Positions 10,392 through 20,747 of a DNA stretch of 64,000 nt are shown in pieces. The notes under the pieces are model-generated. The model saw only the letters and a program-made list of their open reading frames with translations, was not told where the DNA came from and did not search any database. This DNA is from Pseudoneurospora amorphoporcata (Eukaryota; Ascomycota; Sordariomycetes; Sordariales; Sordariaceae). The DNA lies in assembly GCA_033297205.1 (NCBI GenBank), contig MU859153.1, forward strand, positions 62,001 through 126,000. The letters are read 5' to 3'. The translations under genes were made by a program, and so were the position numbers. The first letter of the stretch is position 1, and every line of letters starts with the position of its first letter.

Positions 10392-12332
10392 CTACCTTCG
10401 CGCATAGGTATCCCGGTCCCGACCTCGATCGCGGTCGCGAACCGGGGATCTGCTGCGTGTTCGGCTCCTCGTCCTGCTGTCGCGGCTCCTGGCGTCGTAG
10501 TCTACGGGTGGCCGTCTCCTATCCCGATCCACTCCTCCTCGCCTATCGTCCCAGTCGTCACGGCGGCGCCAGTCTTCTCGGCGCGGCGGCGCGGGTCCGT
10601 CGCGGTCGTAGCTGGGGATGTAGGTGTCTACATTACTTGGACCACCTCCTCCCCCTCCTGGCGGTCCGCCGGGACCCCTACGCGGTGGACGGTCACGGTA
10701 CCCGTCGGGATGGTCGATCGGTCCGTTATGGTAGTCTGCGGGCGGCGGCGGTCGTGGTGGTAATCCCCGTGCGCTGTGCCACGAGGGAACTCGCTCGTCG
10801 CCTGGGGGGGGACCACGGTGGTATGGTGGGTATCTGCCGCCGTTTGCGCCATTCCGACCACCACCGCCGTAGCCATCTCTACCGCTGAATCCGGAATCTG
10901 GGCCTCCTTGGCCGTTAACAACGGCTCCGCGGCCAACGGTACCTCCCTTAGGCGCAGGCGGTAAGGCCGCTTTCCTGTCTTGGAATTTGCGTCTATCAAA
11001 TTCGTGACTCTCCTCGAACGTTGGTAAATCGCCAGGTTGAGCTGGTAGTGGCGCAGTCCGGAAATATGGGTGGTTGAGAGCATCGATCGCATTGATGCGT
11101 GACCTCCAGTCAAGCTTGAAGAGCTCCTTAAGCAGCGAAATAACCACGGGTCCGTGCTTCTCAAACCTGCGCGTCAGGTTTCCCGGCCTGGGCTTTGATG
11201 TGAATGCCTGGCTACCGGGTAACGTCCTCCACCCGGGCATGGTCTCCTCTGATGGTGTTCCGCAAAGGTCCCAAACGAGCTCTAACTGGTGCAGATCGCT
11301 TTCGCCCTGCAATACTGGCTTTCCTTCCAGCATCTCTGCGAACACGCACCTGGAATGGTTGTTAGCATGAAAGAAAGCACATGTAAGGAACATGTCTGGT
11401 CTTACCCGACACCCCACATATCTATCGCCGTGGTATATCTCTTCAGGTGCATCAGAAGCTCGGGAGGACGGTACCATCTGGTGACCACCAAGCTAGTGTA
11501 GTCACGTTTCCCCTCGCCGCTTCCCTTTCCAGGTTGGGGAATGTCGCCCTCGTAATGCCTCGCTAGACCAAAGTCGGCAATCTGTAGTATACCCTTGTTG
11601 TTGATGAGAAGATTGGCCGCCTTCATATCTCTGTGAAGAATGTGGTTCGCGTGCAGATACTTCAGTCCTTCTAGCAACTGCAACAGATAGCATTTGACTT
11701 GTGGTTCTGTGAAGCGGACCGAAGGATTATCGAGCAAGCCGGATAAATCGTGGTCCATGTAGGGCGTAACCATGTACACAATAGGTCTCGTTCGCTTGTC
11801 GGCTGATGACGGTTGTTTCTTAGCAATCGGCGTCGTCAACGTAGCTCGCAACGGGTTGACCTACTTCTGGGCGGATGCTCAATCGCCATCTCCTCTAGGC
11901 GCAAGACGTTTTTATGTGACAGAAGCTTGAGCAACTTGATTTCTCGGAGAGCGGTAATGGGAAACTGATGGACAAGTCAGCGTTAGAGACAGTCGAATCC
12001 CAGGCTGAATCGCAGGGCAAAAGCGTTGACGAACCCCATCTCTCTCGTTGTGCATAATGATCTTCTTGAGTGCAACTAGGGCACCTGTTTTCCTCGACCT
12101 CGCGCGGTGAACCTCACTGGGAAGAAGAGTGTCAGTAACCGCAACGATGGCTTTTCATGGGATTGATAAAAACATACCCAAAGGTGCCCTCACCCAGTTT
12201 ACCCAGGACTTCATAGTCGGCAATCCTAGAGCAGCCCACAAAGCTGCCCTTGTCCCTCTGGTGGGCAACCGCAAAAGCGCGAGGAGACATGGCAGGGCCT
12301 CCGCCGCCCTCCTTTGCCTCGTCGATGCTCAT
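10392..12332 (-). CDS. bur1: Cyclin-dependent kinase Bur1/CDK9-type (transcriptional CDK)
   Basis: Exons 12332-12178, 12116-12035, 11964-11865, 11802-11406 and 11349-10392 give 563 residues. The kinase domain occupies about 40-350: Gly loop GEGTFGEV (from about 47), VALKK with ATP-binding Lys69, HRD at 169-171 in HRDMKAAN, DFG at 189-191, and the TRWYRPPE activation/P+1 segment. PHMDHDLSGLL-type hinge and the block LPTFEESHE-DRRKFQDRKA after the kinase domain are typical of Bur1/CDK9. The tail (about 370-563) is Gly/Pro/Arg/Asp-rich and ends in RS-type repeats. Bur1 phosphorylates the Pol II CTD and Spt5 to promote elongation and histone H2B/H3 modification. The intron between exons 3 and 4 (GTAGGT...TCAG) is required because the unspliced frame stops. 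It is divergent from the small mitochondrial-protein gene at 13234. Confidence 0.95.
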
Positions 12333-13233
12333 CGCGTGGCAGTCCTCTTCTTGTGTGTGGGCAGTCTTCTGACGACGGCCGTTTAAAGTTGAAGGGCCCA
12401 AAGGCTACGTTGTGTTGGAAGCTGCGGGATGTTGTGTGGCTTCGTTCGTGGATATCGTCGGCGTTTCGTTTTCCAGTTGAGGTGGAAAAGCAAAGGGGGA
12501 AACAGGAGGATGGAAGGAATCCTCTGCTGTCGCTTTGCGCAGGCGTCACAGTTGCCGCGTGTCTGCCGGCCGGCTGCTGGTGCTTCTGTCAGGTTAAAGG
12601 AAAGACGGCATCAGGGGACATGCGAATTCGTCGGTTTGGTGTTTGGGTCACCGTGACCTTTTCCGGTCTTTTCTTCGTTGGACTTTTTGATGTGGAAAGG
12701 AAAACAAAATGCCCAGCCCGTCGCCTTCACAAGACTGACTGGAGGCGCGCTCTGCTTGGTGGCAGGCGGGCCCCCCGTACCTATGTATCGGCGATCGAAT
12801 GCGCTGCAACCTCGGACGCTAGCGCGCCTTCCAGCGACGGGAAGCGATAAGATGGGCGGGCGGGCAATGCAGACCATGACGTCTCCAATTCACCGCTTGT
12901 ACCTTCGTACCTTTTTCCTCCCTTTCCACTGTAACAGAACTGATGTAGCCTCATATATCAGGCATCAAATCATTGAGACTGTCAAAGGTACCTCGCTACA
13001 ACCACACATCCTCCAGTCGCACGCAGCTTGTGTGGTCAGGATCCCGAAGGACGGACGACTCCATTTCCCGACTCCCCCCCTCCTATCGTCGCAAACCGAT
13101 ACACGCCCTCAGAAGCACAAGGTGAGTTCCACCACCACCACCCACCTGGGCTCTATCAATGCCAATGCCCAATGGACCAAACCAACTAACCAACAAAAAC
13201 ATCCATCCATCCAGGAAAAGGGTATTATTCACA
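12333..13233. other. Divergent promoter region of bur1 and the 13234 gene, with probable 5'UTR intron
   Basis: No gene. Near its right end, 13122-13214 has the marks of an intron in the leader of the plus-strand gene: donor GTGAGT, CTAAC branch and CAG acceptor, placed 19 bp before the ATG. Confidence 0.5.
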
Positions 13234-13609
13234 ATGGCAGGCGGCGGAGAATCCGAGCGAGTCCCTCGTCCCGAGAACCACCTTCAAGAGGCCGAGTCCC
13301 AGCTGCGCACACTGCGCGAGAAATACCCTCAAGGGGCCGAGTCCCAGGTGCGCACGCTGCACCAGAGGTTGCAAGGAAAGTGGTGGTACCGCGTGCCTCC
13401 CAATCACAGCAAGCCCGTCTACCAGTTCCTAAGCATTGGCCTTGGTGCATCCATGTGGTTCTGGGTAAGGTTCCTTGCGAGTTACGCACCCTGCATATCC
13501 CGGACACAGTGACTGACTCGTGCTCGCTCTATGCGTTTACCAGATCATGTACCGGGCGAAGAAGGACGGAGCCGTTCTCCTCGGCTTGAAGCACCCTTGG
13601 GATCACTGA
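13234..13609 (+). CDS. Putative small mitochondrial inner-membrane protein, complex I accessory-subunit-like (NDUFB2-like), tentative
   Basis: Exons 13234-13464 and 13544-13609 give 98 residues. The N-terminal half is hydrophilic and contains a tandem duplication of an AESQ-RTL motif (about residues 20-30 and 35-45). The second half has one hydrophobic segment (about 63-82, QFLSIGLGASMWFWIMY) followed by a short basic turn and a C-terminus ending HPWDH. A single helix plus a short Trp/His-rich tail resembles small accessory subunits of NADH:ubiquinone oxidoreductase. The NDUFB2/AGGG assignment is recalled only from this tail pattern. It could equally be another small inner-membrane protein. 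The splice junction falls in the middle of the helix in phase 0 and keeps it continuous, which supports the model. A leader intron (13122-13214) is likely. Confidence 0.65.
13290..13365 (+). repeat. In-frame tandem duplication inside the 13234 gene
   Basis: Two near-identical 27-bp blocks starting GGCCGAGTCCCAG, about 45 bp apart, encode AESQLRTLR and AESQVRTLH. They differ at a few positions only, so the duplication is fairly recent or under constraint. Confidence 0.8.
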
Positions 13610-13968
13610 ACGAACAGTATCGATGCGAATATTCGACGTGAAGTGGGCAAGGGTCCTACGTTTGGAGTTTCACGATGCGAGATGGTGGTTGGAACGGAAC
13701 ATCATCGACTGGCATGGAACCTGGACCAACAGAACAGATATCGGCCCGTATAACAGGAGGGCGCCATCATCAGTCATCACTCATCAGTTATGAAATCAGG
13801 CCGCGGATTGTGTTGGAGCAACAGTCAGGCGCATCATTAATGAAATAACCATATAAGGAAGAAGGATATGAAGAGTGATTTCTGTGTGCGCCACGCCAGC
13901 CTTCACTAGTTCATCATGGGAATCTTCCACCATATTTGAGTCTCACACTATCTCAAGGTCTTCAAATC

Positions 13969-15541
13969 TCAAGGGCTTCCATGGTGACCGCACCCAACGT
14001 CACAGCCTCGGGGATCCGGCTTCTCGAACAAAGCGTGGGTGACCCCCCACGTGTCGCCTCCGTCTGTCTTGAACATTTCCGAGCTGGCCAGGTGGAAGAT
14101 CTGCCAGCGGTTATGCCAAACGAAGGCCATGTCCTCGCCATATGTCTCCGTCAGGTGCGGCATCATCTTCTCCCTTCTGGCCATGGTGTTTTCGAGCCAG
14201 TGCTGCGCGAGAGTCCGAAGTGTTAGCCCATGTCTAGTATCCGCATGTGCATGCTACGCTCTTCCTAGAAAAACAACATCAAGGGGTCTGAATTGGCATT
14301 CTTACCTCGAGAGACCTCGAGTAGTGGTATCCATTGATCCACCAGTGCTTCTTGATGACCAGATCCTTCTGGAAGTACAGAAGGAGATCTGAGGAAGGCA
14401 TGGTTCCTCCGGTGAAGAAGGTGCGGGCCATCCATCCATCCTCGTAATGGTACGGCGTCGTACGGTGGCAGAAGTGGTGGACGAGGAGCTGGCCACCGGG
14501 ACGAAGGGCTCTCGACATCTTGGCCATCAGACCTTCGTAGTTCTTCATGTGCTCGAACAGCTTTGAGGCCACCCTGTCAGCATCTATCCTTCGCCAAAAA
14601 CTAATAGTGGGCTACATCAGCCAACTTGCTTACCTCCACAGACAAAGCCCGGTCGAAATAGTTGGGCTGGAATTCGTAATCTGTACAGTTACCAGTGATG
14701 ATCCGTACGTTCGTCAGGCCCAACTCCTTTGCTTTGGCGTCGATGTACTCCTTTTGGGTCCGGGAGTTCGAAAAGCCTACAACCTCCAAGCCAGGGATCT
14801 TCTCAGCGAAGTACAACACGGCAGCTCCCCAACCGCATCTATAACTGTGTTAGCCTCTTCCTTCTTGGTGTGTGCAATCCATGCATGGGATATTCTGTCC
14901 TGTCAGCAGGAGTGGTAGTGAACTGACCCAAGATCAAGGAACCTCATGCCAGGCCTCAAACCCAGCCTCTCGATGTACAGGTCAAGCATCTTCTCCTCGG
15001 CCTCTCCGAGAGTCTCGTTGCCGGTGGGATAGTACGAGCAGCTGTACTTGATCCTCGGGCCCAGCATGTTGGCCATGATACCCGTCGCGATCTCGTAGTT
15101 TTGTCTGTTCGCAGCTTCCGTCTCGATCGCGATGGGTTGATGGCGGACGGTTTCAAAGAAGTTCATCTTGTAGGCCAGTGTCTCCGACCACTTCGAGATG
15201 GGGGCGAGGACGCCCGGAAGAAGGGCAATCTTAGGCGAAGCCAAAATTTCGAGTTTGGCTTTCAGGCTGGGATTGCCCTTGGCAGACACCGTATCGATGA
15301 CTTTCTCCGGGAACGGAGGAGTGATTTCATCGAGGCGACGACGCAGCTCTCGGCGGATGAACACGCGGAGGACGGCGTGAGGAAGGACACCACTGTCCAA
15401 GACACTGTCGCACCAAGTGTCATTGAGGTTGTCGATAATCTTGCCTACAGAAAATCATGTCAGACAGGATCTGCTTGCTCCGTATGGGTCACTCGGTGGT
15501 GAACGGGATCTCAGCATGTACTCACTGACGAAGGCGAACAT
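13969..15541 (-). CDS. SAM-dependent methyltransferase of the cyclopropane-fatty-acid-synthase / coclaurine N-methyltransferase-like family
   Basis: Exons 15541-15526, 15444-14928, 14838-14634, 14560-14306 and 14202-13969 give 408 residues. The N-terminal region (1-120) contains the IDNLNDTWCDSVLDSG block seen at the start of this family, then an NYEI-x9-MLGP helix and KYSCSYYP near the active site. The SAM-binding motif I, FLDLGCGWGAA, lies at about 174-184 and spans an intron. Later motifs are ITGNCTDYEF and VELFEHMKNYEGL, and the C-terminal HWLENTM and VWHNRWQIF segments are family-typical. The product would be an alkylated fatty acid, lipid or amine. The exact substrate is not visible. 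The third intron needs an unusual AAG acceptor at 14561 (branch CTGAC 16-20 nt before) to keep the VE-LFEHM frame. A TATAAAAG element is found 299-306 bp upstream. Confidence 0.9.
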
Positions 15542-16445
15542 CTTGTCTGATGTTGGACGTTGGTAATAACGAGTAGTGGATGCTGTCGTCGAGGTTGCTT
15601 GGCTGCGGTTGGGATCTTGGAGAAGGACAAGAGGGTGAGAGGGAGATAGCCTCTAGGTATGGCCGACTGGGAGCAGTCGGTGTGGTGATGACCTGGGAGA
15701 AGGAGTGGGTAGTAAGTTGCTGCTATGGCAAAGACATGATCGTCAGAATCTTTTGTTGGAAATTTCTATAGGTCGTGGATGCCCGAGTGTTTTGCTGAAG
15801 AAAAGAAAGAACGAGGGAGCAACCGTTCAAGAACTGGTTCTTTTATAGATAGGAAGGTAGGTGGGCAATGCCTTCCTGTTCTTCTGTGGTGATCCCTTGC
15901 AAGTGTCTTTCAAAATGGAAGGTGCGATGAAAGGAGAAAAACCTTACCTACCGCCCAGCCGCGGCCGCAAGATGCGTCGTTTGGATGGGAAGGAGCACGT
16001 TGAGCAAGTTATTTCAGTTAGGTTTGTGTCCCGGCACCATCGTGAACTACGTTCCTGGCGGTGAGTGCCTTGTTGTCAAGTAAGGGATCAATGAATTGTC
16101 ATCTTTGATTGGAACTCAACAAACAGATGGGATGGGATGGGTCTAGACTCTCGAGGTCAGAATCAGTCGGGATGAAGAAAGATATGCACGCGGTACCATG
16201 TAGACGGCACGTTGATGACAGGAACGCTCCAGATAGGGCACGACGACGACCATGACTGCAAAGTGAACGCCAGAGAAAAGTATCGCCTCTAAATCAGTCA
16301 AATCTTCGACTAGATACGCTTGCTCCGAGCCCGAGAACTCATCAGGGCAGGAAGGCAACTCCCATGCCTGAAACGCCTGGCCCCGTCCATGCCTACGTTT
16401 TTATATACAAGGTGTTGAACATGAAAGTGAGATGACATCCCTCAT
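15542..16445. other. Intergenic region between two minus-strand genes
   Basis: Promoter and leader of the methyltransferase gene (TATA-like element 15840-15847) and the 3' region of the P5B ATPase. ACCTACC-type motifs occur at about 15855 and 15945. No credible gene. Confidence 0.6.
15840..15847 (-). promoter_or_regulatory. TATA-like element for the methyltransferase gene
   Basis: TATAAAAG on the minus strand, about 300 bp upstream of the start codon at 15541. Motif match only. Confidence 0.4.
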
Positions 16446-19400
16446 CTAGCAGATCATCCTTTCCAAGATGACCTTATACTCCTTCCTCTTCTTGGGCTCC
16501 TTGGTCAAAGACTGGCTGAGCTTTCCGATCAAGCGCGCAAGTCGTTGAAAGATAACGTGCTCGCCGACCCAAGCGAGAACAAGATACATGAGGCCCAGGG
16601 TGAAGATGTACATCTTGAAGTCCCAGCTGATAGGAGTAAGGTCCATCAGACTTACGAGCCCGGCAGCCGGACCAAGGATCATGTATCCAGTGAACGCAAG
16701 AGTGGCGGCAATTGCAGCAACGAAGGGCCCTGTGAACAAAGTTAGCATATGGGATTGGGTAAGTGACAGTCAAGACTTGAATGGGGAAACGTACAGTTGT
16801 TCCAGGGAGGTAGCCTGAAGGGCCGGCCCGCATTCAGAACTACGCCTGCGAGGATATACTCACAGCAGGACGTCAAGAAGAGCGCAGTATTCTCAGAGTT
16901 CCGAATGTTGACCTTCTCGTGTTCAACCGTAGGCGGGATGAACCAGGGTTGTTCACGTACAGCGATGAATGCCATAGTTTGGATGAAGATGCAGATAAAC
17001 ATTTGTCCAAGAAGTGGCACCAGCACCTTGCGAGAGACCAGGTCGGCCGTCGGTCTCTTACGACAGAGTTCTGGGAATGGACCGGCCCAGCTCATAAAGA
17101 CGGCGATCGGTAGGATGAGGGCCAGATCAATGAACAGGAACTGAAAGTCGCCTAGGTTCGATGCTGAGGCGTACAGGAAGCTGACCGACGTGAACTGGAT
17201 GGCCGAGTACAAGCTCATGTATTTGAAGCAGCTGAAGCTTGTGACAAGCGCGGCTCGGCCTTCGCGGATCACCTCTGGGACACAGCGGATGTCGAATACT
17301 CTGGATGTGAAAGGAGCGGCCACGGATGCCTCAGCCTCGGAAAGGGAGATACCGACATCAGCGGCCTTCAAAGCGCCGCAGTCGTTGGCGCCGTCACCAC
17401 AGAAGCCACAGCAATAATCGATGCTTTGCAGTTTTTCAACAAGCTCATGCTTCTCGTCAGGAGACATGCGGGCAAATACCTTGCCAGTGACGAGCATTCT
17501 CCGGATGACTTCTGGAGACGCATAGTCGATCACCCATCGGAATACATCGCCGCTAACAGCCAAAGAATAGTTCCGGAGGTTAGAAATGTCGTATGGAAGA
17601 GAGGCGTCTCCCTCCGGCGGTGGCGGTAAGGGGAGCAACGTGCGGTCGTCCAGCTGGTAAATCGGATTGTCGATGCTCTCCCATTGTAACTTGGCGTTAG
17701 CGTCTCTCGAATGACCAGCGACGAAGCGACCAACGAAACAGTGAGCCGTCTTGTTAATCAGGCTACACTCCCGCGCAACGCTAATAGCAGTAAGAATGTT
17801 ATCTCCAGTCACCATGACCGATCCAATGTTAGACTCGGCGAGCTCTTTCAAAACTGGAGCCGTCGCAGGTTTCAGTTTGTTCTCGAAGACAATGAATCCG
17901 ACGAAGTCCAGATCCGACTCCACGTTATGCCGTGTCATTTTCTGAGCCTTCACCCAGCTGAGTTTGGGAATGTGCTTGGTGGCGCAGCCGATGACTCTGT
18001 ATCCCTTGTGCGTATAGAAGTTGAGCTGATCATCGTAGTCTGCGGGAAATGATTCCGGCTTGCAAATGTCTCGCATGCACTCCGGCGCGCCTTTGACGAA
18101 GATGTCTCCGCTCTTCTGTCCAAACGTCCTAACTACAACGCTTGCTCTTCGGAGCTGGGAGACAAACTCAAAAGACTTGAGAACACCCAGTTCAAATGGT
18201 GCGCGTCCATTCTGTGTAGCGTCTTGCCGGTCGGCATCCGTGTAGCCCTTGTCTACAGTTGGGGGCCTGGCGATGGATGGCTGCAATGTTCCTTGCTCTT
18301 CCCCATCCGTAGCGCCTCCTCCCTCGTGTCCTTCTTCGAACGACCATCTCGTGAACTCGAACATCTTGAGATCCAGGGGATCGCCGACAAGCTCATCATC
18401 GACTGACCGGAGAGAGTGGCACGTTGCCATAGTGTACAGTGCCGCCTTGAGTGTATCGGTCGAGTCTCTGATCCCGGTGCCATGATCTTGATGAGGTATA
18501 ATATCGTCTGGGTCATCGAGGATGCCGCTAAACCGGTTGTTGGATCGATTGACCACCCGAACTCCAAGAATATCAAGGCCTTCCTCAGTGAGAGTTCCTG
18601 TCTTGTCAAAACACATGATGTCCAGCTTTCCGCCAACATTAACCCGTTGAGGGCTGATACAGAAGATCTTCTTCGCCTTAAGACGGCCGAGTGCGAAGTT
18701 CGTGCCGATGGTGAGTGTTGCTGGCAGGGCAGGAGGGACCACGATGGTGATCAGATCCAAGGCCCGAACGATGATGAGATGCCATGACAGGTTGAGCCGT
18801 ATGAAGTTGATGAATGAGGCCGCAAATCCAACCATTGCAACGCATGCCATGACAGAGATGTATCGGAACGAATCGCGGTAAAACTTGAAGCCCGACGGCT
18901 TGGGAAAAAGCATGGAGCGCACCAAAGCTCCCTTAGTGGTGTTGAATCCCGTTCTGACAACAAGAGCGAGGGCAACAGCCTCCTCATTGCCGTCATCTTG
19001 AGGCCTGCGGGCACGAATGATCTTTGTTCCGCAGAACAAGAAGTGCTTTGCTACTTCTGGAAGCACAGTAGAAGCACCAAGATCCAGATTCCGGAGTGAC
19101 TGATCGGTTGCCGGGGTCTTGGATACTGGCACGGATTCACCGGTGAGCATGCTCTCATTAACGATGCAGTCGCCGCCAAGTAGAAGACTGTCCGCGGGAA
19201 ACTGGCCGAGGCTTGGATCGCTGACCTCGTAAATGTCACCAGGTACAAGATCACTGGAAGAGACGTGACGCCCTGTACGTGTTAGCAACGCAACTTGCAA
19301 AACACTCGGGGGGGGAGAAAGAGGGGGGGGGGGCTTGAACTTACAGAAACCATTTCTGAGCACCCTAACGTCGCAGACAAACCGCGAAATCTCCCGTAGC

Positions 19401-20747
19401 CTCTTCATTGTCGATTTGGTTTCGATAAGAGTAGCCACAATGCTGCCAACTGACATGACAAAAATAGCGACGGCATAATAGTAGTACTCATCAACTGACC
19501 ACAGTATCAAACTGGCAATCTGGAACACATAGAAGGGGTGGAAGACCTGGAATGGACGTTGTTAGCTTAAATGCGCCGCGACAACAAAGACGAACACCTT
19601 ACCTCGTCGGCCAGGAGGCGGAAAGTAGACTTTTCCTCGATGTCGATCAGATTTCCCCCAAAAACAGCATCTCGGTAGGTCTTCTCTTCGCTGTCGATAC
19701 CAGAACGAATTGTTTGAACATCTGTCCAAAGCGGATCCTTCCAGCCACTGGAAAGGATGAACTTATCCTTGAGCGGATGGTAGAAGAAGCGCACATAGCG
19801 GTAGTTGATCATGCGGAGGTCCTGGAGGATTGGGTCATGGTCTTCATCCAACGAGTAGCTGGTCAGTTTAGCCGGAGTTCCAAAGACAGTCGAAAGGACA
19901 CGCCCATAAGGCTTCGAGTCAACGTCAAGGATGGCCATTTCGTTCCACGAGTTCTCGATAACCACCCACTGACAATCCCGTAGCGAAGATGGGCGTCCAA
20001 CCAGCTTGACGTGCCACCTGGGTACCCATCTGAACAAAAGCCAGCCAGCTCCAAATGTCAATAAGCATATGAGTATGTAAACAGCCAGGCCGAGAGTACT
20101 CGTGCGGAATCCAGCGATGGCGATATAGAGATCTTCGTTGACCATGTATACTTTTTGGCTGGTACGGTTTCCGCCATGTCCGCTGCTTGCAGACACACCG
20201 CTGTCTCTGCGCAGAACCCTACTATGCCCCGATCTCCTTGACTGAATTGAGGACCGTCTGTTGAGCACGTATTCGTCGTCTGGAGCTTGGCGCTCCAAGT
20301 CTGATGAATCCATCTCTGATACGCCAACGTCGTCTTCATAGTCGTCTTCGAACGGTAATTCGTCAAGGTCTTCGGACGAGGCCATCTCGCCTGTTTCAAA
20401 GCGTTCATCGATGCCTTCTTGGTAGAAGGAGAAGCTGGTGGTAGAGTCGGCGCGAGCTCGGCGGTGGTTGAATGCGGACACGCTGGTTGGGAGCGACTCT
20501 GCCATAGGGCCAGAGTAGAGCTGTTGCCGCGCATGTTAGATATAACAAAAACTGTACCACGGTAGCGGGGAAAGGGAAGAATTCATACCTCGTCATGCGC
20601 CATCTCAACATCCTCAAATATGCTCGCACTGCTCTGGTTCGACCCTAATGTGTAGAGGCCTGGACGGTGATCATGGCTGGCGCGCCGGCGGTCAAAAGAC
20701 TGCGATGACCGCCAGCTAGCGTTGTGGGCGTCATTGCCGCCGTTCAT
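16446..20747 (-). CDS. YPK9: P5B-type P-type ATPase, Ypk9/ATP13A2 homologue
   Basis: Exons 20747-20589, 20520-19603, 19546-19345, 19272-16795 and 16729-16446 give 1346 residues. The cytosolic N-terminus is long, Ser-rich then acidic (about 1-175), and is followed by the first hydrophobic helix pair. The actuator domain has TGES at about 470-473. The membrane helix bears PPALP at about 606-610, the P5B signature (P5A pumps have PPELP). The phosphorylation site is DKTGT with Asp about 649, preceded by the P5-typical CISPQRVNVGGKLD. The hinge is CGDGANDCGALK. Six C-terminal membrane helices end in a basic tail. P5B pumps sit in the vacuolar/lysosomal membrane; animal ATP13A2 exports polyamines. 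The whole chain reads in frame through all four introns. One intron (19344-19273) contains two poly-G runs, so the assembly there may be imprecise. Confidence 0.95.
19308..19333. repeat. Paired poly-G runs in an intron of the P5B ATPase gene
   Basis: A run of 8 G and another of 11 G separated by AGAAAGA, inside the third intron (poly-C on the coding strand, so a pyrimidine tract). Confidence 0.9.

Noticed and set aside
10194..10888. Plus frames opposite the Gly/Pro/Arg-rich tail of bur1
   Set aside because: Mirrors of a low-complexity exon. The minus frame continues the kinase.
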